Of a stretch of 64,000 nt of DNA, positions 50,101-60,007 are shown piece after piece (position 1 is the first letter of the stretch; each line of letters begins with the position of its first letter). The position numbers and the translations under genes are program-made. The DNA is taken from contig CAMDNZ010000005.1 in the NCBI GenBank assembly GCA_945903445.1, forward strand, positions 1-64,000, read 5' to 3'. The stretch is from Bordetella parapertussis. Lineage in GTDB: Bacteria; Pseudomonadota; Gammaproteobacteria; Burkholderiales; Burkholderiaceae_B. A model generated the notes under the pieces. It ran no database searches, had not been told where the DNA came from, and saw only the letters and a list, made by a program, of their open reading frames with translations.

Positions 50101-52428
50101 ATGGTTGAACTCACCATCGACGGCAACAAGGTCGAAGTGCCCGAGGGCAGCATGGTCATGCATGCCGCCCAGAAAGTCGGGTTGTACGTGCCGCATTTCT
50201 GCTATCACAAAAAGCTCTCCATCGCGGCCAACTGCCGCATGTGTCTGGTCGAGGTCGAGAAAGCGCCCAAGGCTTTGCCGGCCTGCGCCACGCCCGCGAC
50301 CAACGGCATGATCGTGCATACCTGCTCGGAGCGTGCCCGCGCTGCGCAGAAGTCGGTCATGGAATTTCTGCTCATCAACCACCCGCTGGATTGCCCGATC
50401 TGCGATCAGGGCGGCGAGTGTCAGTTGCAGGATCTGGCGGTGGGCTACGGCGGCTCGTCCTCGCGCTACAGCGAAGAAAAACGCGTCGTGTTTCATAAAG
50501 ACCTGGGTCCTCTGGTGTCGGCCGAGGAAATGAGTCGTTGTATTCACTGCACCCGTTGCGTGCGTTTCGGCCAGGAAGTGGCCGGCGTGATGGAGCTCGG
50601 CATGTTGGGTCGCGGCGAACACGCCGAGATCACCACCTTTGTCGGCCGCAGCATCGAGTCGGAGTTGTCTGGCAACATGATCGATCTCTGTCCCGTCGGT
50701 GCTTTGACATCCAAGCCGTTTCGCTACAGCGCCCGAACCTGGGAACTGGCGCGCCGCCGCTCGGTCAGCCCGCACGACAGCGTCGGTGCCAACCTGGTGA
50801 TCCAGGTCAAGGACGAGCGCGTGATGCGCGTGGTGCCATTCGAAAACGAAGCCATCAACGAGTGCTGGATCAGCGACCGCGATCGCTTCTCGTACGAAGG
50901 TCTGAATAGCGACGACCGGCTGACCGCGCCGATGATCAAGAACGCCGCCGGACAGTGGCAGGAAGCGTCCTGGCAGGACGCTCTGCAAGCCGTCGCTCAA
51001 GGCTTGAGCAAAGTGCGCGATGGGTTCGGGGGCGGCCAGATCGGCGCGCTGGGTTGCGAAACCTCGACCATCGAGGAGCTGGCTTTGCTGGCTCGCCTGA
51101 CGCGTGCGCTGGGTTCCGAGAACGTCGATTTCCGTCTGCGTCAGCGCGACGATGCATGGGACGCCAGCCGTTCGGGTGCACCCTGGTTGGGCATGCCCAT
51201 CGCCGAGCTGGACAACGTCGACCGCGTGCTGGTGGTAGGCAGCTTCTTGCGTAAAGACCACCCGCTGTTGGCGCAACGTCTGCGCCAGGCCACCAAGCGC
51301 GGAACTCAACTGAATTTGATCGACGCCGTCGCCGACGATCCGCTGATGGCGGTTGCCGGTCGCATGACCGTGGCTCCTTCGCAATGGGCAAGCGCGCTGG
51401 CCGAGGTGGCCGTGGCGCTGGCTCAGGCCAAGGGCCGTGCCGTACCGGCCGAATTCGCTTCGGTCACGCCCGGCGATACGGCGGTGCTGATCGCCAACAG
51501 CCTGGCCGGTGGTGCGAACGTCGCCATCCTCTTGGGCAATTTGGCGGTCGAAGCGAGCGATGCGGCACGGCTGGCCGTGAACGCGCAATGCGTGGCCGAG
51601 CTGTCCGATGGCAAATTCGGCGTGCTGACCTCGGGCGGCAACACCGTTGGGGGTTATCTGGCACAAGCCGTGCCGGGGCGGGGCGGCAAGACCGCTCGCG
51701 CTCAATTGGCCGAGCCCTTGAAGGCTTACATCGTCCTGCACGCCGAGCCGCTGCTCGATGCCGCCGACGGCGCCCGTGCCGTGGCCACGCTGGCCGCCGC
51801 GCAGTTTTCGGTTGCATTGACCTCGTTCCGTTCGGCTGCCGCCGACTGGGCGCACGTGATGCTGCCGATCGCTCCGTTCACCGAAACCTCGGGCACCTTC
51901 GTCAACGCCTGCGGCGTGGCGCAAAGCTTCAAGGGTACCGTCGCTGCCTTGGGTCAAAGCCGTCCGGGCTGGAAGGTTTTGCGCGTGCTGGGCAATGTGT
52001 TGCAACTGCCGCAGTTCGACGACGAAACCTCCGAAGGCGTGCGTGACGCCGTTCTGAACGGCGCCATCGACGCCCGCTTATCCAATGCGTTCGAGGGCGC
52101 GGTGTCCGTAGGCGCAGCGGCCACCGGCTTGGAGCGTGTAGCCGAATTGCCGATCTTCCGTACCGATGCCATCGTGCGTCGCTCAGGCCCGCTGCAAGCC
52201 GCGCCGGCTTCCAAAGCGCCGCGCGCCGCCATGAGCGCTGCGACCTTGGCTCAGTTGGGCGTCCGATCGGGCGAGCAGGTGCGCGTGCGGGCCGGCGAGG
52301 CACAGATCGAAGTGTCTGCCGTGCAAGACGATTTAGTGGCCGATGGCGTCGTGCGCCTGGCTGCCGGGTTCGCTGCCACGGCGGCCTTGGGTTCGGGTGC
52401 CGATCAATTTGTCGTGGAGCGTGTCTGA
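50101..52428 (+). CDS. nuoG: NADH-quinone oxidoreductase subunit G
   Basis: A 775-residue 75-kDa subunit. The N-terminus has the 2Fe-2S ligands (HFCYH, NCRMCLVEVE, CATP), the His/Cys segment for N5 (CPICDQGGECQLQDLA) and the N4 ligands (CIHCTRCVRFGQE). The large C-terminal molybdopterin-oxidoreductase-like domain has lost cofactor function, as in the family. The ATG at 50101 was preferred to one 42 bases upstream because GCCAGGAAA lies before it. Its stop overlaps nuoH. Confidence 0.96.
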   Translation: MVELTIDGNKVEVPEGSMVMHAAQKVGLYVPHFCYHKKLSIAANCRMCLVEVEKAPKALPACATPATNGMIVHTCSERARAAQKSVMEFLLINHPLDCPICDQGGECQLQDLAVGYGGSSSRYSEEKRVVFHKDLGPLVSAEEMSRCIHCTRCVRFGQEVAGVMELGMLGRGEHAEITTFVGRSIESELSGNMIDLCPVGALTSKPFRYSARTWELARRRSVSPHDSVGANLVIQVKDERVMRVVPFENEAINECWISDRDRFSYEGLNSDDRLTAPMIKNAAGQWQEASWQDALQAVAQGLSKVRDGFGGGQIGALGCETSTIEELALLARLTRALGSENVDFRLRQRDDAWDASRSGAPWLGMPIAELDNVDRVLVVGSFLRKDHPLLAQRLRQATKRGTQLNLIDAVADDPLMAVAGRMTVAPSQWASALAEVAVALAQAKGRAVPAEFASVTPGDTAVLIANSLAGGANVAILLGNLAVEASDAARLAVNAQCVAELSDGKFGVLTSGGNTVGGYLAQAVPGRGGKTARAQLAEPLKAYIVLHAEPLLDAADGARAVATLAAAQFSVALTSFRSAAADWAHVMLPIAPFTETSGTFVNACGVAQSFKGTVAALGQSRPGWKVLRVLGNVLQLPQFDDETSEGVRDAVLNGAIDARLSNAFEGAVSVGAAATGLERVAELPIFRTDAIVRRSGPLQAAPASKAPRAAMSAATLAQLGVRSGEQVRVRAGEAQIEVSAVQDDLVADGVVRLAAGFAATAALGSGADQFVVERV

Positions 52429-53501
52429 TGCAATGGCTGGACGTTCTTGAAAGCCATGGTCAGGCCCTGCTGGGCCCGACCGCATGGCTGGTGGTGTGGA
52501 CGCTGGTGAAGATCCTCGTCATCGCCATACCGATCATTCTCTGCGTGGCTTATCTGACGTACTGGGAACGCAAGATGATCGGCGCGATGCACGTGCGCCT
52601 AGGTCCCAACCGGGTCGGTTTCAAGGGGCTGCTGCAACCGTTCGCCGACGTGTTCAAGTTGCTGACCAAGGAAGTGGTCGTGCCCTCCGAGGCCAACAAG
52701 GTGCTGTTCATCGTCGCCCCCGTGGTCACGCTGATGCCGGCACTGGCGGCCTGGGCGGTGATCCCGTTCGGACCCGATGTGGTGCTAGCCGATATCAACG
52801 CCGGCCTGCTGTATTTCATGGCCATCACCTCTTTGGGTGTTTATGGCACGATCGTGGCCGGTTGGGCATCGAACTCCAAATACGCCTTTTTGGGTGCGCT
52901 GCGCGCCTCGGCTCAGATGGTGTCCTACGAACTGGCCATCGGCTTCGTGCTGGTGACCGTGCTGCTGGTCTCGGGCAGCATGAACATCAGTGCCATCGTG
53001 GTCGGTCAGACGCAAGGCTGGTTCGCCGATCGCGGCCTGACCTTCATGTCGTGGAACTGGTTGCCGCTGCTGCCGCTGTTCGTCATCTACGTGGTCTCGG
53101 CTGTGGCCGAAACCAACCGCCATCCGTTCGACGTGGTCGAAGGCGAATCGGAGATCGTCGCCGGGCACATGGTCGAGTACTCGGGCATGGGCTTCGCACT
53201 GTTTTTCCTGGGCGAATACGCCAACATGATTCTGCTGTCGGCCATGGCCGCCATCATGTTCCTGGGTGGCTGGACTTCGCCGATCGACATCGTCCCCCTG
53301 ACCTGGATTCCGGGTTGGATCTGGCTGGGTTTGAAAACATTCTTCGTGGTCTCCTTGTTCATCTGGTTCCGGGCCTCGTTCCCGCGTTACCGGTATGACC
53401 AGATCATGCGGCTGGGTTGGAAGGTCTTTATCCCGCTGACCGGCGTTTGGCTGCTGGTCGTGGCGATCTGGATGCAGACGCCCTGGAACATTTGGCGCTA
53501 G
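52428..53501 (+). CDS. nuoH: NADH-quinone oxidoreductase subunit H
   Basis: A 357-residue membrane subunit with eight or nine helices that forms the roof of the quinone site. The cytoplasmic loops carry RLGPNRVGFKGLLQPFADVFKL (landmark; core GPNRVG) and ETNRHPFDVVEGESEIVAG (core PFDVVEGESEIV), the acidic loop linking quinone reduction to proton transfer. It starts at the ATG sharing one base with the nuoG stop. Confidence 0.97.
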   Translation: MQWLDVLESHGQALLGPTAWLVVWTLVKILVIAIPIILCVAYLTYWERKMIGAMHVRLGPNRVGFKGLLQPFADVFKLLTKEVVVPSEANKVLFIVAPVVTLMPALAAWAVIPFGPDVVLADINAGLLYFMAITSLGVYGTIVAGWASNSKYAFLGALRASAQMVSYELAIGFVLVTVLLVSGSMNISAIVVGQTQGWFADRGLTFMSWNWLPLLPLFVIYVVSAVAETNRHPFDVVEGESEIVAGHMVEYSGMGFALFFLGEYANMILLSAMAAIMFLGGWTSPIDIVPLTWIPGWIWLGLKTFFVVSLFIWFRASFPRYRYDQIMRLGWKVFIPLTGVWLLVVAIWMQTPWNIWR

Positions 53502-53512
53502 TCGAGGCAAAG

Positions 53513-54001
53513 ATGGAAGCGATCAAGGATTTCTTCGGCAGCTTCATGCTGACCGAACTGCTCAAAGGCATGCGCCTGACGGGCAAGTATTTCTTCAAGC
53601 GCAAGATGACCTTGCGCTACCCGCAGGAGAAAACGCCGACTTCGGCGCGGTTCCGCGGTCTGCACGCATTGCGTCGCTATCCCAATGGCGAAGAGCGCTG
53701 CATCGCCTGCAAGCTGTGCGAAGCGGTGTGTCCGGCCGTGGCCATCACGATCGAGTCGGAAGTGCGCGACGACGGCACCCGTCGTACTTCGCGTTACGAC
53801 ATCGATCTGACGAAGTGCATTTTCTGCGGATTCTGTGAGGAAAGCTGCCCGGTGGATTCGATCGTGGAAACTCATATCCACGAATACCACGGCGAGAAGC
53901 GCGGCGACCTGTACTTCACCAAAGACATGTTGCTGGCCATCGGCGACCGCTACGAACCCGAAATCGCACGGCGTCGCACCGAAGACGCGCCGTTCCGTTG
54001 A
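53513..54001 (+). CDS. nuoI: NADH-quinone oxidoreductase subunit I
   Basis: A 162-residue ferredoxin-like subunit carrying 4Fe-4S clusters N6a and N6b. The two motifs are CIACKLCEAVCP and CIFCGFCEESCP, each C-x2-C-x2-C-x3-CP. The N-terminal amphipathic helices (IKDFFGSFMLTELLKGM) anchor it to the membrane. The ATG at 53513 is just after GAGGCAAAG; upstream codons overlapping nuoH are rejected. Confidence 0.97.
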   Translation: MEAIKDFFGSFMLTELLKGMRLTGKYFFKRKMTLRYPQEKTPTSARFRGLHALRRYPNGEERCIACKLCEAVCPAVAITIESEVRDDGTRRTSRYDIDLTKCIFCGFCEESCPVDSIVETHIHEYHGEKRGDLYFTKDMLLAIGDRYEPEIARRRTEDAPFR

Positions 54002-54018
54002 ACGTAGGATCGATTCTC

Positions 54019-54660
54019 ATGACTTTTACTACGTTCCTGTTCTATTTTTTGGCGGTGGTGATGACCATTGCGGCGTTTCGCGTAATCACCGCGAAAAGCC
54101 CGGTCACTGCCGTACTGCACTTGATTCTGGTGTTTTTCAACGCCGCCATGCTGTGGATGCTGCTGGGCGCGGAATTCCTCGCGCTGGTGCTGGTGGTGGT
54201 GTACGTGGGCGCCGTGATGGTGTTGTTCCTGTTTGTCGTGATGATGCTGGATGTGCGCATGGACAACTTGCGCGAAGGCATTCGCACTTACCTGCCTCTG
54301 GGGCTAGTGGTAGGTGCGGTGATGGCCTTGGAGATGGCGTTCGTGCTGGGCAGCACCTGGGCCGACACCGCACCGGTGTTCGTGCAGGCCGGCGACTACA
54401 ACAACGCCAGTGCCTTGGGCATCGCCATGTACACGCAATACACGTTTGCCGTCGAAATCGGCGCATTGCTGTTGTTAGTCGGCATGATCTCGGCCATCGC
54501 ACTCACCTTGCGTCGCCGCCGCGACGCCAAGCCTAGCGATCCCGGTGCTGCCGTGCGAGTGAAGGCGAAAGATCGCTTGCGCATGGTCAGCGTTCCGTCG
54601 CAGCGCGACGTGCCGACCGCCTCGGCCTCAGATGCGGCTGTCGAAGGAGACAAGCAATGA
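54019..54660 (+). CDS. nuoJ: NADH-quinone oxidoreductase subunit J
   Basis: A 213-residue membrane subunit with five helices; LVVVYVGAVMVLFLFVVMML is the conserved third helix with its pi-bulge. The C-terminal ~40 residues are basic and soluble. The ATG at 54019 is preceded by AGGAT; a TTG at 53998 overlapping nuoI is in frame but less likely. Its stop overlaps the nuoK start by four bases. Confidence 0.95.
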   Translation: MTFTTFLFYFLAVVMTIAAFRVITAKSPVTAVLHLILVFFNAAMLWMLLGAEFLALVLVVVYVGAVMVLFLFVVMMLDVRMDNLREGIRTYLPLGLVVGAVMALEMAFVLGSTWADTAPVFVQAGDYNNASALGIAMYTQYTFAVEIGALLLLVGMISAIALTLRRRRDAKPSDPGAAVRVKAKDRLRMVSVPSQRDVPTASASDAAVEGDKQ

Positions 54661-54965
54661 CGATCAGCCTCGCCCACTACCTGATTTTGGGTGCCGTGAT
54701 GTTCGTCATCGGCATCTTCGGCATCTTCTTGAACCGTCGCAACCTGATCGTGCTGTTGATGTCGATCGAACTGGTATTGCTCGCGGTGAACATCAATTTC
54801 GTGGCGTTCTCCAGCGCCACCGGCGACACCGCCGGCCAGGTGTTCGTGTTCTTCATCCTGACGGTGGCGGCCGCCGAAGCGGCTATCGGTCTGGCGATTC
54901 TGGTGCTGCTGTTCCGCAACCTGAACACGATCAACGTCGACGATCTCGATCGTCTCAAGGGCTGA
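54657..54965 (+). CDS. nuoK: NADH-quinone oxidoreductase subunit K
   Basis: A 102-residue subunit with three membrane helices and the two conserved Glu in proton-path helices: MSIELVLLAVN and VAAAEAAIGLAILV. Length is typical. It is translationally coupled to nuoJ. Confidence 0.97.
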   Translation: MTISLAHYLILGAVMFVIGIFGIFLNRRNLIVLLMSIELVLLAVNINFVAFSSATGDTAGQVFVFFILTVAAAEAAIGLAILVLLFRNLNTINVDDLDRLKG

Positions 54966-54983
54966 CGGGAGCCAAAGAAGAAA

Positions 54984-57017
54984 ATGTCCAGCTCACCCAA
55001 TCTCTATCTGCTCATCGCGTTGGCGCCTTTGGTCGGCGCCATCCTGGCGGGCCTGTTTGGCACCGGTTTTCTAGGCCGCTTCGTCAGCCGCCGGGGCGCA
55101 CATCTGATCACCATCGCAGGCGTCCTGATCTCGGCAATCGGCTCGGTCATCGTCTTGCGCGACGTGTTGAACGGTCACACCTACGACGGCGTGGTCTACA
55201 CCTGGAGCCTGATCGGTCAGACCGCCTTGAATATCGGTTTCCTGATCGATCCGCTGTCGGCCATGATGATGGTCGTCGTGACCTCGGTCTCGTTGATGGT
55301 GCACATCTACACCATCGGCTACATGCATGAAGATCCGGGTTATCAGCGCTTCTTCTCGTACATCTCGCTGTTTACCTTCTCGATGTTGATGCTGGTCATG
55401 TCCAACAACATGCTTCAGTTGTTCTTCGGCTGGGAAGCTGTCGGTCTGGTGTCGTATCTGCTAATCGGTTTCTGGTACACCAAGCCCACCGCGATCAAGG
55501 CCAATATGAAAGCCTTTTTGATCAACCGGGTAGGCGACTTCGGTTTCGTGCTGGGTATCGGCCTGCTGTTCGCCTACACCGGCACCATGCAATACGGTGA
55601 AGTGTTCGCGCAGACCGAAACGCTGGCTGCACAAACCCTGCCCGGCACCGATTGGATGCTGCTGACGGTCGCGTGTATCGCCTTGTTCGTGGGGGCCATG
55701 GGTAAGTCGGCGCAAGTGCCCTTGCATGCGTGGCTGCCCGATTCGATGGAAGGCCCGACGCCAATTTCGGCGCTGATCCATGCTGCCACTATGGTGACGG
55801 CGGGGATCTTTATGGTCGCCCGGTTCTCGCCCTTGTTCGAGCAGTCGGACGTGGCGCTGTCGTTCATCATCGTGATCGGTGCGATCGGCGCGTTGTTCCT
55901 GGGCATCCTGGGCATCATCCAGAACGACATCAAACGAGTGGTGGCCTATTCGACCTTGTCCCAACTGGGCTACATGACCGTGGCGCTGGGCGCTTCGGCC
56001 TATTCGGTCGCCATTTTCCACCTGATGACGCACGCTTTCTTCAAGGCGCTGCTGTTTTTGGGCGCGGGCTCGGTCATCATCGGCATGCATCACGACCAGG
56101 ACATCCGCAACATGGGCGGCCTGCGTAAATACATGCCGATTACTTGGATCACGTTCCTGCTGGGCACGCTGGCTTTGGTGGGCACGCCGTTCTTTTCGGG
56201 CTTTTATTCGAAAGAAAACATCATCGAAGCCGCGCACGGTGCGACGGTATGGGGCGCGAGCTTTGCCTACTATGCCGTGCTGATTGGCGTGTTCGTCACT
56301 TCGCTGTACTCGTTTCGCGTGTACTTCCTGGTGTTCCATGGCAATCCGCGCTTCTCGACCGAAGAGCACGCACACGGCCACGATGCCCATTCGCACGATT
56401 CGCATGGTCACGACGATCATGGTCACGGCCATGGCGGCGTCCCGCAGGAGTCGCCCAAGGTGGTGACCGTGCCCTTGCTGCTGCTGGCGATTCCCTCGGT
56501 TGTCGTTGGCGCCTGGGCGGTCGAGCCGATGCTGTTCGGGTCGTTCTTCGATCGCGTGATCACCGTGTTGCCGCAACACGGCGCGATGGCCGAACTGGCC
56601 GAGCATTGGCACGGTTGGCTGGCATACGCGCTGCATGGTTTCGTCACCGTGCCGTTCTGGCTGGTGGTGGCCGGTGCCGCCGTGGCCTGGTATTGCTACC
56701 TGATCAATCCGAAGGTGCCGGCGGCGATTCATTCGCGTCTGTCCTTCGTGATCCGTATTCTCGAGAACAAGTACTACGTCGACTGGTTCAACGAAGAAGT
56801 GATCTCTCGCGGCGCACGTCTGCTGGGCCGTGGCCTGTGGCAGGCGGGCGATCGCGGTCTGATCGACGGCGTGCTGGTTAACGGCAGCGCACGCAGTGTG
56901 GGCTGGTTCGCCGCGCTGACGCGTCACCTTCAGTCCGGCTACATCTATCACTACGCGTTCGCCATGATCATCGGCATCATGGCGCTGGTCGCGTGCTTTG
57001 TGTTGATTCCCCAATGA
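54984..57017 (+). CDS. nuoL: NADH-quinone oxidoreductase subunit L, His-rich loop
   Basis: A 677-residue antiporter-like subunit with about 16 membrane helices, including the lateral helix. Key features are GWEAVGLVSYLLIGFW with the conserved Glu, MGKSAQVPLHAWLPDSMEGPTP (core LPDSMEGPTPISALIHAAT) and TLSQLGYM. A soluble loop near residue 465 is very rich in His, Gly and Asp (56364-56437, about a dozen His in 25 residues), which is not part of the proton path. GAAGAAA precedes the ATG. Confidence 0.97.
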   Translation: MSSSPNLYLLIALAPLVGAILAGLFGTGFLGRFVSRRGAHLITIAGVLISAIGSVIVLRDVLNGHTYDGVVYTWSLIGQTALNIGFLIDPLSAMMMVVVTSVSLMVHIYTIGYMHEDPGYQRFFSYISLFTFSMLMLVMSNNMLQLFFGWEAVGLVSYLLIGFWYTKPTAIKANMKAFLINRVGDFGFVLGIGLLFAYTGTMQYGEVFAQTETLAAQTLPGTDWMLLTVACIALFVGAMGKSAQVPLHAWLPDSMEGPTPISALIHAATMVTAGIFMVARFSPLFEQSDVALSFIIVIGAIGALFLGILGIIQNDIKRVVAYSTLSQLGYMTVALGASAYSVAIFHLMTHAFFKALLFLGAGSVIIGMHHDQDIRNMGGLRKYMPITWITFLLGTLALVGTPFFSGFYSKENIIEAAHGATVWGASFAYYAVLIGVFVTSLYSFRVYFLVFHGNPRFSTEEHAHGHDAHSHDSHGHDDHGHGHGGVPQESPKVVTVPLLLLAIPSVVVGAWAVEPMLFGSFFDRVITVLPQHGAMAELAEHWHGWLAYALHGFVTVPFWLVVAGAAVAWYCYLINPKVPAAIHSRLSFVIRILENKYYVDWFNEEVISRGARLLGRGLWQAGDRGLIDGVLVNGSARSVGWFAALTRHLQSGYIYHYAFAMIIGIMALVACFVLIPQ

Positions 57018-58516
57018 TGGCAAGCGAGATGGCATCCAACTCTTTTCCCTGGCTCAGTGCTGCGATCTTCGTTCCCATCCTCTTCGGCCTGTTGATCCTG
57101 GCGGTCGGACGCGACGATCGCGCCGGGCTAGTGCGCAAGCTGTCGCTCGTCGGCGCGGTGGCTGGTTTCCTGGTGACCTTGCCCCTGTATGGCGGCTTCG
57201 ACACCACCACGGCCGCCATGCAGTTCGTCGAGAACGTGCCCTGGATCGACGCGTTCAGCATCAACTATCACCTGGGCGTGGACGGCATTTCCTTGTGGTT
57301 CGTGCTGCTGATCGCCTTCATCACCATCATCGTAGTGGTGGCCGGTTGGGAAGTGATCACCAAGAACGTCGCGCAGTACATGGCCGCCTTCCTGATTCTG
57401 TCGGGTCTGATGGTCGGTGTGTTCGCGGCACTAGACGGTCTGCTGTTCTACATCTTTTTCGAAGCCACGCTTATTCCGATGTACATCATCGTCGGCGTGT
57501 GGGGGGGCGCGAACCGGGTCTATGCCGCGTTCAAATTCTTCCTGTATACGCTGATGGGCTCGCTTTTGACGCTGATCGCGTTCATCTACCTGTGGCACGC
57601 CTCGGGCGGTTCGTTCGATATTGCCACCTGGCATCAGGTCAAGCTGGGCTACACCCCGCAAGTGCTGATATTTTTGGCGCTGCTGGCCGCTTTCGCGGTG
57701 AAAGTGCCGATGTGGCCGGTACATACCTGGTTGCCCGACGCTCACGTCGAAGCGCCCACCGGGGGGTCGATCGTGCTGGCCGCCATCATGCTGAAGCTGG
57801 GTGCTTACGGCTTCCTGCGCTTCTCCTTGCCTATCGCACCTGACGCTTCGGCCAGCCTGGCGCCCATGATGATCACGCTGTCGTTAGTGGCTGTGGTCTA
57901 TATCGGCTTAGTCGCCATCGTCCAGGAAGACATGAAGAAGCTGGTGGCCTATTCGTCGGTCGCCCACATGGGTTTCGTCACGCTGGGTTTCTTCATCTTC
58001 AATACCGCCGGTGTCGAAGGCGCGATCGTCCAGATGGTCTCGCACGGCTTCGTGTCGGGCGCAATGTTCATGTGTATCGGCGTGCTGTACGACCGCATGC
58101 ACACTCGCCGCATCGCCGATTACGGTGGTGTGGTGAACACCATGCCGAAGTTCGTGACCTTCTTCGTGCTGTTCTCGATGGCCAATAGCGGCTTGCCCGC
58201 CACCAGCGGTTTCGTTGGCGAATTCATGGTCATCATGGGTGCGGTCGAGTACAACTTCTGGATCGGCCTGCTGGCCGCCACCGCCCTGATCTTCGGCGCA
58301 GCCTATTCGCTGTGGATGGTCAAGCGCGTGGCTTTCGGCGACATCGCCAACGACCACGTCCGCGAACTCACCGACATCAACACCCGCGAATTCGCGATGC
58401 TGGGCGTGATGGCCATCGCCGTCCTGGCCATGGGTATCTATCCCAAGCCCTTTACCGACGTGATGCACGTCTCGGTCGAGGCCCTGCTGCAACACGTCGC
58501 CGTGTCGAAACTGTAA
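57014..58516 (+). CDS. nuoM: NADH-quinone oxidoreductase subunit M
   Basis: A 500-residue antiporter-like proton-pumping subunit with about 14 helices. It has the conserved FFEATLIPMYIIVGVWG (Glu of the Glu-Lys pair), KVPMWPVHTWLPDAHVEAPT (core TWLPDAHVEAPT) and SSVAHMGF. The start overlaps the nuoL stop; ATGATG at 57014/57017 leaves a one-codon uncertainty. Confidence 0.96.
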   Translation: MMASEMASNSFPWLSAAIFVPILFGLLILAVGRDDRAGLVRKLSLVGAVAGFLVTLPLYGGFDTTTAAMQFVENVPWIDAFSINYHLGVDGISLWFVLLIAFITIIVVVAGWEVITKNVAQYMAAFLILSGLMVGVFAALDGLLFYIFFEATLIPMYIIVGVWGGANRVYAAFKFFLYTLMGSLLTLIAFIYLWHASGGSFDIATWHQVKLGYTPQVLIFLALLAAFAVKVPMWPVHTWLPDAHVEAPTGGSIVLAAIMLKLGAYGFLRFSLPIAPDASASLAPMMITLSLVAVVYIGLVAIVQEDMKKLVAYSSVAHMGFVTLGFFIFNTAGVEGAIVQMVSHGFVSGAMFMCIGVLYDRMHTRRIADYGGVVNTMPKFVTFFVLFSMANSGLPATSGFVGEFMVIMGAVEYNFWIGLLAATALIFGAAYSLWMVKRVAFGDIANDHVRELTDINTREFAMLGVMAIAVLAMGIYPKPFTDVMHVSVEALLQHVAVSKL

Positions 58517-58528
58517 GACTGAGTCATC

Positions 58529-60007
58529 ATGCCCATTCAATTCGATTTCGCTCTCGCGACACCCGAAATTCTCCTGGCGATCTTTGGCATGGCGATTCTG
58601 ATCGTCGATGCCACCAGCACGCATCCCGAGCGCAAGCCCACGTTCTTCCTCAGCATCGCCGCACTGGCTGTGCTGACCGTGGTCTCTGCGCTGCAATGGC
58701 ACAACGGCGTGACGGGCCGCACGTTCAATGGCCTGTATGTGGTCGATCCGCTGGCACACCTGCTGAAGATCACGTCCTATATCGCCGTGGCTATCACCCT
58801 GGTCTACGGTCGCGTCTACGCGCACTTGCGCGAAATGACCCGGGGCGGTGAGCTGTACGTGCTGGCGCTGTTCGCGCTGCTGGGTCAGATGGTGATGATA
58901 TCGTCCGGCAACATGATTACCGTCTACTTGGGCCTCGAATTGATGTCCCTGGCCTTGTATGCACTGATTGCCCTGCGCCGCGACGACGCCGTGGCCACCG
59001 AGGCCGCCATGAAGTACTTCGTGCTGGGTGCGTTGGCATCGGGCTTCCTGCTGTACGGCATGTCCATGGTTTACGGTGCGACCGGACATCTGGACATCGC
59101 TCAAATCTCTGTCGCTATCGGTTCGGGCAAAGCCGAGCAGATGGCGCTGGTGTTTGGCGTGGTGTTCGTGGTGGCCGGTCTGGCCTTCAAGCTGGGTGCG
59201 GTGCCCTTCCACATGTGGGTGCCCGACGTCTATCAAGGTTCGCCGACCGCCGTCACCCTGATCCTGGGTGGTGCACCGAAGCTGGCCGCGTTTGCCATTA
59301 CCCTGCGCCTGTTGGTCGAAGGCATGTCCGACCTGGCCGCCGATTGGCAGCCCATGCTGTTGATCCTGGCAGTATTGTCTTTGGCCATCGGTAACCTGAC
59401 CGCTATCGCCCAGACCAACCTCAAGCGCATGTTGGCCTATTCGACCATCTCGCACATGGGGTTCGTGCTGTTGGCACTGGCGTCGGGCGTCGTGCCCGGT
59501 CGGCCCGACGCTGCAGTTCTGGCGTACGGCTCAGCGCTGTTTTACATGGTCACCTATGTCATCAGCACGTTGGGCAGCTTCGGTATGATCCTGTTGCTGT
59601 CGCGCCAAGGCTTCGAGTGCGAACAGATCGCCGATCTGAAGGGCCTGAACAAGCGTAGCCCCTGGCACGCCTTCATTCTGCTGCTGCTGATGTTCTCGCT
59701 GGCCGGCATTCCGCCGCTGGTGGGCTTTCATGCCAAGCTGGGCGTGTTGCAGGCCGCCGTCAATGCCGGTCATGTCGCCATCGCCGTCGCCGCCGTGATG
59801 TTCTCCTTGATCGGCGCGTTCTACTACCTGCGTGTCGTGAAAACCATGTACTTCGACGAGCCCGAGGAGCAAGCCGCTATCGCAGCGACCTGCGGTCAGC
59901 GCGGCATCATGTCCTTGAACGGCATCGCCATTCTGGCACTGGGTATCCTGCCTGGTGGCTTGCTGGCCGTTTGTATTAATGTCATCAGCGGTTCGCTCGG
60001 TCTGTAA
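58529..60007 (+). CDS. nuoN: NADH-quinone oxidoreductase subunit N
   Basis: A 492-residue antiporter-like subunit, last of the complex I genes. LGLELMSLALYALIAL carries the conserved Glu, AFKLGAVPFHMWVPDVYQGSP (core FHMWVPDVYQG) the family signature, and YSTISHMGF the third motif. It shares one base with the DUF2818 gene that follows. Confidence 0.97.
   Translation: MPIQFDFALATPEILLAIFGMAILIVDATSTHPERKPTFFLSIAALAVLTVVSALQWHNGVTGRTFNGLYVVDPLAHLLKITSYIAVAITLVYGRVYAHLREMTRGGELYVLALFALLGQMVMISSGNMITVYLGLELMSLALYALIALRRDDAVATEAAMKYFVLGALASGFLLYGMSMVYGATGHLDIAQISVAIGSGKAEQMALVFGVVFVVAGLAFKLGAVPFHMWVPDVYQGSPTAVTLILGGAPKLAAFAITLRLLVEGMSDLAADWQPMLLILAVLSLAIGNLTAIAQTNLKRMLAYSTISHMGFVLLALASGVVPGRPDAAVLAYGSALFYMVTYVISTLGSFGMILLLSRQGFECEQIADLKGLNKRSPWHAFILLLLMFSLAGIPPLVGFHAKLGVLQAAVNAGHVAIAVAAVMFSLIGAFYYLRVVKTMYFDEPEEQAAIAATCGQRGIMSLNGIAILALGILPGGLLAVCINVISGSLGL

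Noticed and set aside
48521..52005. Two long minus-strand frames (526 and 654 codons)
   Set aside because: They mirror nuoF and nuoG, whose motifs are unmistakable. No ribosome-binding site or domain supports the antisense reading.
55461..59455. Minus-strand frames of 524 and 515 codons, very rich in His, Gln and Arg
   Set aside because: They are antisense to nuoL and nuoM/nuoN; the odd composition comes from complementing hydrophobic codons.
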